A stretch of 37,447 nucleotides of DNA from a virus: positions 1 to 37,447 of the IMG/VR virus record IMGVR_UViG_3300046171_000108. One strand, 5' to 3'. Both the position numbers and the translations under genes were made by a program. Under the pieces are notes generated by a model. The model was not told the origin of the DNA and searched no databases. It was given only the letters and a program-made list of their open reading frames with translations. Every line of letters begins with the position of its first letter. Position 1 is the stretch's first letter. This document shows positions 15,875 through 25,472 of this stretch, piece by piece.

Positions 15875-17167
15875 ATGAAAGAATACGAAAATTACGGACT
15901 CATAGAAAGGCTTTTAAATTTAGGCGCACCAAAAACATACACCGATCAGTTCGGCCGACAAGTCACAGACTCAGGCGTTATTTTCACCGAGAGGTCGGTA
16001 AAAGATCCGGGCTTTGATGCGGCCATGAAAAGATATGAAGCTCAAAATCTTGAGGACGAGGAATTAGCCATGATCAATCCAGCCGAAAGAGAAATTTTAA
16101 GAATGTCCGGAGCAAGCGGAAAGATGATGGGATCAGGGATGAAATCCTATGCACCTGAAGACCCATTAAAACAAGCGGCAACTCTTCTAAACATGGCCGC
16201 TCCACAAGGGGAAGGATTGGCATACATTAACGAGGACGAGGCGGATATGCTCAGGGAAGCCGGTGGGGCTGGAGAGCCAGTAAACTCTTCGGGAGTCCCA
16301 TCGTTCTTCATTAATAAATTATTTGGCGGAGGAAAAGATGCTCCCGCTTTACCTGAATTTGATGCCGGTAAATCCGCAAGGGATTATGTCGGAGCGATGG
16401 CAGATGAAGGACTTCAGGACCAATTACTTCGAGTCCGCCAGCAGTATGATCCACAGTATCAGGATTTACAGCTTAACCTCGCCCAGCGAGCCGCTGATCC
16501 ATTGGCAAGCCTAGCTGAAGCATCTGCTTTAAGAGGTCAGGACTTTGGATCTCGTTTGGCCGAGAGACAGGCTGGAGCAGATATATCTTTGATAAATCAG
16601 TTTGGTGCTGACTTCACTCAGGCGAGAAGAGCATCCGACCCTCTGCTTCAGGCACGAGTCGAACAGGCGAATCAATTGGCTGACCAGGCATTTCAGGAAG
16701 CTCAGATGACCGACTTATCTCCCGAAATGAGAAGGCGGGCAACTCAGTCCGCTCGTGAGGGATTGGTTGCTCGAGGAAGAGGGATGGATAATGCCGGCAT
16801 AGCGGCTGAAGCGATGAGTCGGGAAGATTATTTAAGAGATATTATAGCGGACAATCGCAGACAGGCTCAAGGACTAGGTTCTTATGCGGCTGGTCTTAAT
16901 CAGGCAACATCCGTGGACCCATTATCTTTTCTTCGAGGCGGGCAGAACTTCGCCCAACAAGGCTTTAATGAGAGAGCATCCATGTTCGGTATTCCACAGG
17001 AACAGGTTACACGAATTAATCCTGATGCCGGAGTAAACATCGGAATGCAAGAATATGCGAATCGAGCAAACTACTTAGCGAATACTTATGGAGCCAAGGA
17101 AGCAGCGGCAAGTGGAGCGGCTCAAGGATTTATGAATATGATCGGTTCTATCGTCGGAGGCAATTAG
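15875..17167 (+). CDS. Internal virion (ejection) protein A
   Basis: A 430-residue Ala/Gln-rich helical protein. The segment QYDPQYQDLQLNLAQRAADP, and the later MRRRATQSAREGLVARGRGM, with many Gln, Ala and Arg helices, resembles internal virion/ejection proteins of podoviruses. These leave the capsid with the DNA and line the ejection channel. It ends with TAG (17165-17167). The frame then continues for 35 glycine-rich codons to TAA at 17275, in a gap of 112 bases that has no other gene. Confidence 0.7.
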   Translation: MKEYENYGLIERLLNLGAPKTYTDQFGRQVTDSGVIFTERSVKDPGFDAAMKRYEAQNLEDEELAMINPAEREILRMSGASGKMMGSGMKSYAPEDPLKQAATLLNMAAPQGEGLAYINEDEADMLREAGGAGEPVNSSGVPSFFINKLFGGGKDAPALPEFDAGKSARDYVGAMADEGLQDQLLRVRQQYDPQYQDLQLNLAQRAADPLASLAEASALRGQDFGSRLAERQAGADISLINQFGADFTQARRASDPLLQARVEQANQLADQAFQEAQMTDLSPEMRRRATQSAREGLVARGRGMDNAGIAAEAMSREDYLRDIIADNRRQAQGLGSYAAGLNQATSVDPLSFLRGGQNFAQQGFNERASMFGIPQEQVTRINPDAGVNIGMQEYANRANYLANTYGAKEAAASGAAQGFMNMIGSIVGGN

Positions 17168-17275
17168 CTAGGACAGTCAAATATTCAGCAAAATCAAGAT
17201 TTTGGCGGAGGTAGACGGACATATCGAGGAGGTGGAGGAAATACAATGAGTTCAGGCGGATACAAACTATTTTAA
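17168..17275 (+). other. In-frame extension after amber stop of ejection protein
   Basis: 35 codons directly after TAG 17165-17167, in the same frame, ending with TAA 17273-17275. The product would be glycine-rich (GGGRRTYRGGGGNTMSSGGY) like a flexible tail. If translated by readthrough, a minor longer protein would result; otherwise it is a C-terminal remnant after an amber mutation. Confidence 0.5.
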
Positions 17276-17279
17276 TATT

Positions 17280-18578
17280 ATGGCAATCGGAGATACAGTT
17301 CAGGCGGGGTTAATGAGGGTGGATTCCTCACCCATACTTTTGGCGGGCCAAGCACAGGCGAAAGCTAATCAGGCATTCGGTGATGCCCTTGGTGGAGCAG
17401 TCGAAAAGTTTTATCAGAAGAAGAAGGATAAACAGGAAAGGGAACAAAGAGAGCGGGCTTATCGTGAGGCTGGTCTGTCCGCCGAAGAGGCCAAGGCGGC
17501 AAGTGGTGATAAGGAACTCGGAAGCCTTCTTATCAATAAGATGAATGCGGATCGGAACTTTTTTCTCGCGCAACAGGAAGGTTTAATTGAAAAGGAAAAA
17601 GAAAAAAGAGCGGCTGATTTGTTTGATTTGAAACGTGAAAAAACTGAATCCGATGATTTGGCTCGGGATAATTTCCTGAAAAAACTTTTTACTCCAGTAC
17701 CGACCGGAAAATTAAATGAAGCTGGGCAAGACGAATTAGAAAGAGGTTCACTATTCTTAGCACCTACTCCGGAAGCACAAGAGAACTTTAAAAACGAATT
17801 GCTTCAAGATCCTAGTCTTCAACAGACTGAGCCTGTTATGGGAATGACCAGCAATCGGTTCATGGCTCAATTTGCAAACGAGTCTCCAGCTGTTCAAGAA
17901 AGGGCTTTGGCATATATGCAGTCTAGGCAGAAGGATGCTCCAAAACCAATGACTCCAATGGAATTGGCTGAATTAAAGAAACTTGATTTAGCTAATCGTA
18001 AAGCAGAGTTTGAGCTATCTAATTTAGAAACACCAAAGACGAATTATAAAGCGGGACCAACTATTGTTGAGGACAATATATTTAGAGCTTTAGATATAAT
18101 TAAGAAAAGCCCTAAGACTACAACGGGGATCGGTTCTTATTTAAGTAATATCCCTGGAACTGATGCAAAATCATTGAAAGAAAGGTTAGGCTCAATTAAA
18201 GCAAATATCGGATTTGATTATTTGCAAGCTATGCGTGAAGCATCTCCAACTGGCGGGGCTTTAGGAAATGTATCAGATAAAGAATTGCAAGGGCTTCAAT
18301 CGGTTTTCGGTAGTTTAGAGCAGAGTTTAAGTGCTGAGGAATTAACTTATAATTTAAACCTTTTAAACTATACATATAATAATGTAATTCACGGGGAAGG
18401 TAACCATAATGTACTTGACCCTAGAAAAGGTGGTAATTCACCTCAACAGTCTGCCAATACCATAGACCCAGCAGATTTAGAAAATGCCATCCAAGCTAAG
18501 AGGAAACTACTGGAGCAAAGAAAAATGATGCAACAGACTTTGGATAATCCGAATGTCCCTAACTATGGCCCTCAATAA
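17280..18578 (+). CDS. Internal virion (ejection) protein B
   Basis: A 432-residue, highly charged, helical protein. Residues about 40-130 are coiled coil (KKDKQEREQRERAYREAG). A conserved segment at about 310-355 (IKANIGFDYLQAMREASPTG, then GALGNVSDKELQGLQSV) is shared by internal virion proteins of several podovirus groups. The order internal protein A, B, then a giant polyvalent protein is typical of the ejection module. The C-terminus is Gln-rich. Confidence 0.75.
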   Translation: MAIGDTVQAGLMRVDSSPILLAGQAQAKANQAFGDALGGAVEKFYQKKKDKQEREQRERAYREAGLSAEEAKAASGDKELGSLLINKMNADRNFFLAQQEGLIEKEKEKRAADLFDLKREKTESDDLARDNFLKKLFTPVPTGKLNEAGQDELERGSLFLAPTPEAQENFKNELLQDPSLQQTEPVMGMTSNRFMAQFANESPAVQERALAYMQSRQKDAPKPMTPMELAELKKLDLANRKAEFELSNLETPKTNYKAGPTIVEDNIFRALDIIKKSPKTTTGIGSYLSNIPGTDAKSLKERLGSIKANIGFDYLQAMREASPTGGALGNVSDKELQGLQSVFGSLEQSLSAEELTYNLNLLNYTYNNVIHGEGNHNVLDPRKGGNSPQQSANTIDPADLENAIQAKRKLLEQRKMMQQTLDNPNVPNYGPQ

Positions 18579-18589
18579 TAGGCTTTAAT

Positions 18590-21500
18590 ATGGCAACCCA
18601 AGCGGAACAATTAGCCGAGTTAAAATCTCTTAATGCTCAACTCGGACTCCCCGAGGACGATGGTATGCCATTGACCTATGAGCAGAAAATACAAGAACTT
18701 CGAGCATTAGACGAAGAATTGGCATCCACCCCCGAATCATTCTCCGAATATGTTGAAAGGAGGAAGGTCGAGGATAGTCGATCATTGGGTGATAAGACCG
18801 CCGCTTTCACAGAGTCCTTTATGACTGGTGCGGGTGCATTGGCATCTGAAGGGAAAAAAGCAATCAGTGAATTATTTAGCGGAGATGTGGGACTGAAAGA
18901 AGCAAAGGGAGTATTTCAGGTCGGAATAAAAGACTTTGGTAGATTCGCCAAAACTCTAGGAGGTGCGGCGATGGATAACTTTTACTCGGATGAAGACGAG
19001 ATGAGGAGAGAGTACGAGAGGTATAAGGATAACTTTCTCTATAATCAAAATGTCAGAACTGCCATGCTCGATACATTCGATGAGAAGGGCAGAAACTTTG
19101 TCAGCTTTGGAGCAAACTTTGTCGATCCCACTTTACTTGTACCTGGAGCGGGATTAATAGCCAAGGGCGGATCTCTCGGAGCAAAGGCAGTCGCAACAGG
19201 GGCAAAGGCGGGAGCATTCGCCGCCCGTTCACCTAGGCTTGTGCAGTTATCTAAAGCGATGGCAAAGACAAGCAGAGGTGCGGACAAAGTAGCTAGAGGT
19301 TTGGACAAAGCATCCGAAGTCGCATCCATTCCAGGTAAACTTGCCGCATCGGGGACTAGAAAAGCGATCAAAGGATCAGCCTTAGTGGGTTCAAAGATTG
19401 CCGGTGGAGTAGGTAAGGCTGGAGAGCTGACATCGAAAGTTGCCGCATTACCAAGGTCAGCAGTCACTGGTCTTGCAAGTAAAGTTATAGACCCAAAAAT
19501 TGCCGGTTCAGGCATCTTAGGGGCGCAAGTTACTGGAGCTTTAACTGGGCAAGTCCCAGGACTTGGATTATTAACCGGAGCAGAAGCACTCGGATATATC
19601 GCTAATAAGACGGGTAGGGGGATAGAAAGAACTTTATCCGCTTTATCCTCCACCAGTGGACAGAAAAGATTTCTTCAACGATTAGCCACTACTGCCGATT
19701 CACCAAGACTCCGCAAGCTCGCCCTCATGGCCCATGCTGGCGGTGCTACCAAGTTAACCGATCTAGCATTCAATTCACTCGTTAATGGTGCATCTGTAGG
19801 AGCATTGAATGGAGCATTAGCATATGCGGCGGGGGAAGGTGTGGAAGGCGTTGGCGCGGCAGTTGGTTCGGGTACGCTAATTGGCGGCTCACTACCATTC
19901 GGCCAACCTGGTATGAAGGGTGGAAAGAGTCAAGCGGCTCGAGACCAAACAAGTATAAACTTTCTTAATGCCAAGTTGGCAGATGATCAGATTAAACAAT
20001 TTCAAAAACTATCTCCCGAAGCAAGATTGGCATTCGCTACAGTGGAAGAGGCGGGCATTCGTGGACCTAAATTAGCATTTTTAGATAAACAGACTTACTT
20101 AGATTTACTTCGTCAAGACGATCCTAACCTTCGCCAAGCACCCAATGCTCATTACGATATGGGCGATAATACTATCTATGTAAATCAGGATGGTAATGCT
20201 GGCAGAAGCTCAAAGGAGGCAATGGATATTCTTACCCATGAACTTGGTCATCATTTTATTACTCAAGCCATTAAGGATGATCCACTCTTTGCCCGAAAGA
20301 TTTTAGAGCAGTACGAGGCAAAGCCAGGAGAGGAATCATTCGAGTTTGCATTTACAACCGATTCAGCCGGTTCCCCGATTGATTCGATTCAATTAAATGC
20401 AGATGCCAAAAAGATTTCAGATGGTTACGATTCCATCCAAAGCGGTGACCAGTCAATCAGTGTAGGCATGGATGCCAATAAACTCGCCCAAGAGATTGGA
20501 GCCGAGCAGTTCGCCATGATGATGGTCGATAATCCAAATATCTTTAACACTATCGAACCATCTCTCAGGCAGAAACTTTTAGATGGATCTCGTAAAGTGC
20601 TTACCATGTTTGGTGCAGTTGACCCATATACCGGTAACCCGTTAGACATCTCAATATCTCCCATCCTTAAACGCAATAAACAAGTCCGTAACTTATATAA
20701 GAATTATATTAAGCAGAGAGAAAAGTCGATTGTGGATAAGGTTGACCTTGCTGAGAAGGGAGTGGCGATTAAGGTGCGTAAGGGCGAATCGGCGGATCAG
20801 GCGGTGGAAAGAATGTTTGGCGCTCAAGGGATATCCTTAAAAGATGCTGGGGCATTTCGGATAAATAATAGGAAGATAAGAGAAAAATTATCTCAAATAC
20901 TAAACCGATTGGATGAGCAACCTGAAGGACCAATGTCCTCAGAAAGGAATCCAAGAAGTGGTAAACCTCAATCAATTGTCGGGAAAGAACTATCTTCCGA
21001 ACTCAGAAATGTTTTTACTAGAAACGATCCAAGAGGAACGATTAATGTTCTAATAAATGACATTACTGAATCTATAAAGAATCGCATTCAGCTTAATTTT
21101 CTATACCGCTCGGGTAAACCAAGTAAATATTCCGATAATGAACTACGGGCTAGAGTGGTATCGCCAGTTAGATTTAAGGTCACCGGAATATTAGCAAAAG
21201 GACCAAAGTCAGCCGCATCTTTAAAAATGGATGCAATCGATGAAGCATACCTTCGTAATAATGTAGAGGTATTGGTAAAAGAAGGATTCGCCAAAGACCC
21301 AAACAAGTTAATCGAACAAGCCCGAGAAGTTGCAAGACAGGCATTGGATGACCCCGAAGGTAGAATTAATCCTGAAGGTAATTACGAGAATGAACTCGTC
21401 ACCGCCGTATTTGGCCAGCCTGAGTCTGCTCCACAGATTCGTAATGCCAAGCTACGCCAACTCCTAGAGGATAAGAAACTCCAACACGCCTACCGCTCCT

Positions 21501-24500
21501 ACGATGTGGACGCATTGGCTGGCCTAGTTCCAACCGGCAAGAGCGGGATCGCATTTGATTGGTTCAATATCAAAAACAATTACTCGCCCTTCGATGATAA
21601 GCTCTTCATCCCCGCCTACCACGGCACACCGCACACCTTTTCAGCCGAGCCAGGAGCACCCTTGGGCAGATTCAGAACATCGGCCATCGGTACTGGCGAG
21701 GGTGCGCAAGCCTATGGGCATGGGCTTTACTTTGCGGGGAAGAGGGAAGTGGCGGAGCATTATCGGCAAGCACTAGGCTATGACCCCGATAAGATGAAAA
21801 TTAACGGCAGACAGATAAACGATGAATACAATCGATTTGCCGGCAATCCCAAAGCCACAAATTTAGATTATCAAATAGCGGAAGGGATTGAGAGGCTGAT
21901 GATGAATGAATCTCCTCAAGATGTTATCAGCTACTTTAAGGAAAATAATTTCGATCCAAGGGCGATAAAGTATTTCGAGGATGCTAAATTTGAAACATAT
22001 GGCTCCCTCTACAAAGTCGAACTCGCCCCCAAGGAGAACGAGTATCTGCTATATGATAAGACTTTAGGCGAACAGCCCAAAGGGGTACAGGATAAGCTCA
22101 AGAAGTTCCTACGAGAACAGGAGGGCGAGGATACCTGGCAATATCGTAAGGACCAAGACTATCGGGATATCACCAATAATGTACTCGAAGATATGCCCGA
22201 GGCTGAAATCTCCAGGCGATTAAAAGAAGCCGGCATACCAGGCATCAAATACCTCGATGGTTCATCCCGATCCAAGGGCGAGGGCGATTACAATTATGTA
22301 ATCTTCGATGAAGCCGATGTGCAGATTACCGACAAGCTCTTCATGCCAGCAGAGGATGTAATGACTGCGGTAAATGTACGAAATGAACTAAATAACAAAT
22401 TTGCCGACCTTATTGTGTCGGGTCAAAAATCTATTGAAACTAGAAGATCTCGTTCACTTGATAATTTAATTGGTAATCGTGTAAAGATTGTACGCACAAC
22501 TGGTAAAGGCGATGAAGCTAGAGTGATTGGAGAAGTCACAATCGGAGAACCTATTCAATACAGGACAAGAGCAGAATTTGCTAAAGACTATGATAAGCAC
22601 TTAGTCGATGAAGACTCTGATTTTGCTTTTCAGGATGGAGGTAAATTTGGATATCCGATGCTTAATCCTGAGAGGTATAATACGCCATACCCAATGCCTA
22701 AAAGAAAAGGTATCGTTTACACAAAAGAGGTAGGCGGTCCCGACAAACTCTTCATGCCGGCCTCCGAAGCGGGTGCGGGGAAGGGGAAGCAAGCCGAGGC
22801 CGCAAAGCTATGGCAGGAGAAGGGTGAGGATTCGCCATACTTTAAGAAGTGGTTCGGCAAGTCCAAGGTAGTCGATGAGAACGGCAAGCCGTTGGTGGTA
22901 AAGCATGGATTAGCTTCGGGCGAATTAGTGGACAATTTCTTTGATCCTGATAAATTAGGCCGAAACACTAAAGCACCATCAGCTATGGAAGGTTTCTTTT
23001 TCTCAAGAGGCAAAACAAGTGAAAGCTATGGACTAAAAACTTTAGATTATGATTCAGCCAAAGATTTGGACTACGATGTTTATTCCGAACTATTAAACAC
23101 AAAAGAAATATTTGAAAGCCTTACAGGCGAATCTTTTGATGATAAAATACCAGGGACTTTTTCAAGTTTTGACGAAGGTGTGCTAGACCCGTCTTCTTAT
23201 TTTGAAACAGGTTTTTCAAATAATAGTCCTGAAGATTATGTTGTAGATTTACAGAGTAAATTAAAAAACACCATTAACGATTTAGAATGGGAATCTGGGT
23301 CATTTCAAGACGACATAAAAAATCAATTAGAACAAGAGGCTAATAGACTTCGTAAAAATGTACTAGAACCATTAGAGAAAGTAGATGACATGGCGGCGGC
23401 TAATGTTGCACAAGTTGAGGCTTATCTATCACTTCAAGATCCTTTAATAGTAGATCAAAAAGGCAAAGAATATCGTGAAACCACTTATTACGACATTATT
23501 GCACAAGCAAAAAGAGATGGACGAGATGGGGTAATAATAAAAAACACCTATGACGGAGGTCCATTAGACGACATCTATGTCGCCTTCAAACCCGAACAAA
23601 TCAAATCGGCGACCGGCAATCGGGGAACCTTCGATGCGGGGGAGAGGAATATTCTTTTTATGCCTACTCAAGGCGATACAACTCCGGCATCAGTTCAATC
23701 ATGGGACGGACCGAATCCTACATTCGGCACAAATTTCACCAAGGGGATGGTTAAAGATAATAAGGAGGCCGCCGCTTTACTTCGTAAATCATATGAAGAT
23801 CAATTCGGTGAACCACTAAGGGCGCAAGATTTTACAGAGGAACAGGTAAGTTGGTTGGGCGATATGCTCGCACAAGAAGGGGAAGCCGCACTCGGTAGAA
23901 CCGGCAATGCGGTAGACTGGTATACGAGTGCAGTTGAGCGGGCATTGGCGGTAGCCGAGGAAATCTTTCCCGATATTGGTCAGAAGTATGAGGCTAAAGA
24001 TAGGTTTCTTGGTGCATTATCGATCACTAGTCAGAACATGAGGGTGATGGATAATGCAAAAGGTGCAGTTAAACAATACCAACATAAGGAAAGGACCGGC
24101 AAATTTGACTACAGCATTAAGCATGGGGCAAAGGCAGATGCCATAACGAAGAATTTAAAACTCTATGACCAGGCTGAGGCTAAAATGGGAGCCAAGGATC
24201 TCCACGAATTTCTAGATACAGACTTTACTGTTAAAGAATTGTCAGAATGGGGAAAGGGTTTCTTCGGGGATAAAAAGTTTTCTATAGCTGGTTACAGCAC
24301 TGATATGGTTAAAGGCTCGGCAATATTCGGTCCTAAGATCGGGCAAGGATTCTTTCAGAACCTTCGAGGGAACTATAATCCGGTAACTGTCGATTTATGG
24401 TTACGAAGGACATTTGGACGATTAACCGGTTTAGCGTTAGATACGCAATTAAAACCTGGTGATATAGGTAGGCTTATTTATTCGGTCCGTAAAAATGTAG

Positions 24501-25114
24501 GTAAACGAAAATTCTCAGGATTGGAATTACCTGAGTTTTTAAAAGGGGTTGCGATAACTGGTAAAGTACAAGGTAACGGAGTTGCAAATTTCAAAATATC
24601 TGACCAGGCATATAACCGGTTATTTGGAGATAATACTATTGGCCGAGACAATTATGAAGCAGTTTACGAATTTGCCGGTAAGTTAAATAAAGAGTGGGAA
24701 CGAAGATTTGCGACTGCCGGTAATGATGTTACAAAAGCTAAAAAGGCAATCAAGGCCGCCAAGAAGGAAAAGAAAGGCACAGCGAATTTAGAAAAGAAAC
24801 TCGCAAAGTTGGAAATTGAAAAGGAGGCGATTGGCAAAGAAAAACCACAATGGGCAAAGGCTGGTTCAACTGTTTCCGATAAATTAAAACCTATTGATAT
24901 TCCATCAAATGCAGAGCGAGCCGTAATCACAAAAGCATTTAATGTGGCATTAAAGACTTTAAGAGATAAAGGCATCGACTTGACCCCGGCGGATCTTCAA
25001 GCTACTCTATGGTATCCTGAAAAAGATATATGGGCATTTTTAAAAGGCGAAAACTCAGATGCATTAAATATGTCCTACGATACAGCAATGGAGGTAATTC
25101 GTGACCAAAGATAA
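18590..25114 (+). CDS. Giant polyvalent ejection protein (2174 aa)
   Basis: This is the largest gene, about 17% of the genome. Layout: residues 1-500, Ala/Gly-rich helical, membrane-active-like N-terminus; a zinc metallopeptidase with HELGHH at 550-555 and a possible third ligand E635 or E639; ADP-ribosyltransferase-like domain 1 (YHGTPH at 1010, GTGEGAQAYGHGLYFA near 1034-1049); an ASCH-like domain about 1255-1384; ART-like domain 2 about 1395-1690 (FKKWFGKSKVVDENG at 1418, IKSATGNRGTF near the end); and a DUF7178-like C-terminal part (GPKIGQGFFQNL at 1914, VTVDLWLRR). The motif LFMPA or LFIPA/LFMPT stands at each domain border. It probably enters the cell with the DNA and modifies host targets. 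Confidence 0.85.
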   Translation: MATQAEQLAELKSLNAQLGLPEDDGMPLTYEQKIQELRALDEELASTPESFSEYVERRKVEDSRSLGDKTAAFTESFMTGAGALASEGKKAISELFSGDVGLKEAKGVFQVGIKDFGRFAKTLGGAAMDNFYSDEDEMRREYERYKDNFLYNQNVRTAMLDTFDEKGRNFVSFGANFVDPTLLVPGAGLIAKGGSLGAKAVATGAKAGAFAARSPRLVQLSKAMAKTSRGADKVARGLDKASEVASIPGKLAASGTRKAIKGSALVGSKIAGGVGKAGELTSKVAALPRSAVTGLASKVIDPKIAGSGILGAQVTGALTGQVPGLGLLTGAEALGYIANKTGRGIERTLSALSSTSGQKRFLQRLATTADSPRLRKLALMAHAGGATKLTDLAFNSLVNGASVGALNGALAYAAGEGVEGVGAAVGSGTLIGGSLPFGQPGMKGGKSQAARDQTSINFLNAKLADDQIKQFQKLSPEARLAFATVEEAGIRGPKLAFLDKQTYLDLLRQDDPNLRQAPNAHYDMGDNTIYVNQDGNAGRSSKEAMDILTHELGHHFITQAIKDDPLFARKILEQYEAKPGEESFEFAFTTDSAGSPIDSIQLNADAKKISDGYDSIQSGDQSISVGMDANKLAQEIGAEQFAMMMVDNPNIFNTIEPSLRQKLLDGSRKVLTMFGAVDPYTGNPLDISISPILKRNKQVRNLYKNYIKQREKSIVDKVDLAEKGVAIKVRKGESADQAVERMFGAQGISLKDAGAFRINNRKIREKLSQILNRLDEQPEGPMSSERNPRSGKPQSIVGKELSSELRNVFTRNDPRGTINVLINDITESIKNRIQLNFLYRSGKPSKYSDNELRARVVSPVRFKVTGILAKGPKSAASLKMDAIDEAYLRNNVEVLVKEGFAKDPNKLIEQAREVARQALDDPEGRINPEGNYENELVTAVFGQPESAPQIRNAKLRQLLEDKKLQHAYRSYDVDALAGLVPTGKSGIAFDWFNIKNNYSPFDDKLFIPAYHGTPHTFSAEPGAPLGRFRTSAIGTGEGAQAYGHGLYFAGKREVAEHYRQALGYDPDKMKINGRQINDEYNRFAGNPKATNLDYQIAEGIERLMMNESPQDVISYFKENNFDPRAIKYFEDAKFETYGSLYKVELAPKENEYLLYDKTLGEQPKGVQDKLKKFLREQEGEDTWQYRKDQDYRDITNNVLEDMPEAEISRRLKEAGIPGIKYLDGSSRSKGEGDYNYVIFDEADVQITDKLFMPAEDVMTAVNVRNELNNKFADLIVSGQKSIETRRSRSLDNLIGNRVKIVRTTGKGDEARVIGEVTIGEPIQYRTRAEFAKDYDKHLVDEDSDFAFQDGGKFGYPMLNPERYNTPYPMPKRKGIVYTKEVGGPDKLFMPASEAGAGKGKQAEAAKLWQEKGEDSPYFKKWFGKSKVVDENGKPLVVKHGLASGELVDNFFDPDKLGRNTKAPSAMEGFFFSRGKTSESYGLKTLDYDSAKDLDYDVYSELLNTKEIFESLTGESFDDKIPGTFSSFDEGVLDPSSYFETGFSNNSPEDYVVDLQSKLKNTINDLEWESGSFQDDIKNQLEQEANRLRKNVLEPLEKVDDMAAANVAQVEAYLSLQDPLIVDQKGKEYRETTYYDIIAQAKRDGRDGVIIKNTYDGGPLDDIYVAFKPEQIKSATGNRGTFDAGERNILFMPTQGDTTPASVQSWDGPNPTFGTNFTKGMVKDNKEAAALLRKSYEDQFGEPLRAQDFTEEQVSWLGDMLAQEGEAALGRTGNAVDWYTSAVERALAVAEEIFPDIGQKYEAKDRFLGALSITSQNMRVMDNAKGAVKQYQHKERTGKFDYSIKHGAKADAITKNLKLYDQAEAKMGAKDLHEFLDTDFTVKELSEWGKGFFGDKKFSIAGYSTDMVKGSAIFGPKIGQGFFQNLRGNYNPVTVDLWLRRTFGRLTGLALDTQLKPGDIGRLIYSVRKNVGKRKFSGLELPEFLKGVAITGKVQGNGVANFKISDQAYNRLFGDNTIGRDNYEAVYEFAGKLNKEWERRFATAGNDVTKAKKAIKAAKKEKKGTANLEKKLAKLEIEKEAIGKEKPQWAKAGSTVSDKLKPIDIPSNAERAVITKAFNVALKTLRDKGIDLTPADLQATLWYPEKDIWAFLKGENSDALNMSYDTAMEVIRDQR

Positions 25115-25298
25115 AAAGAAACCTGAAGTATATGACTTCGACCATGAAGATGGTTTGGCATCGCAGTTGTCTGACAAGCAGATTGAAGGTGCGGCATCCT
25201 CACTAAAGAAATTGATGGACCGAAAGAAACGAGAAGATCCAGCACTTAGGCAAAGATTAAAAGACCTAGATGCTGAGATGAAAGCTCGTAAATCTTAA
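25101..25298 (+). CDS. Small charged protein (65 aa)
   Basis: It starts with GTG inside the end of the polyvalent gene (14-base overlap). The product is almost entirely charged: an acidic first half (VYDFDHEDGLASQLSD) and a helical basic second half (LKKLMDRKKREDPALRQRLK). It is last in the structural block. A virion-linked or chaperone role is possible; no domain is recognised. Confidence 0.6.
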   Translation: MTKDKKKPEVYDFDHEDGLASQLSDKQIEGAASSLKKLMDRKKREDPALRQRLKDLDAEMKARKS

Positions 25299-25324
25299 TA
25301 CTAGTTCAGCCGGTGCTAAGTTAT

Positions 25325-25338
25325 CCGAAAGATTTCGG
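25325..25338. promoter_or_regulatory. Small palindrome in 25299-25472 gap
   Basis: CCGAAA-GA-TTTCGG, a perfect 6-bp inverted repeat in a 174-base gap between structural and replication blocks. The rest of this gap holds no gene and no clear promoter, but it is the likely start of the replication operon. The palindrome is an operator candidate. Confidence 0.3.
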
Positions 25339-25472
25339 TAAATAATCTATTAACAGCCTCCCATTTCTTTCGCTAACCCTTGCGTTAAAAAAGGTCTAAT
25401 TTAGTCCGATTTAGGGCTTGAATGGGTATAACTATGCCCATATTGTACGCAAGCAGTAGTGAAAGGATATAT

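Noticed and set aside
19045-19653. 202-residue minus-strand open frame, Ala/Pro-rich
   Set aside because: It is antisense to the Ala/Gly-rich N-terminus of the polyvalent gene, whose codon bias leaves that frame open.
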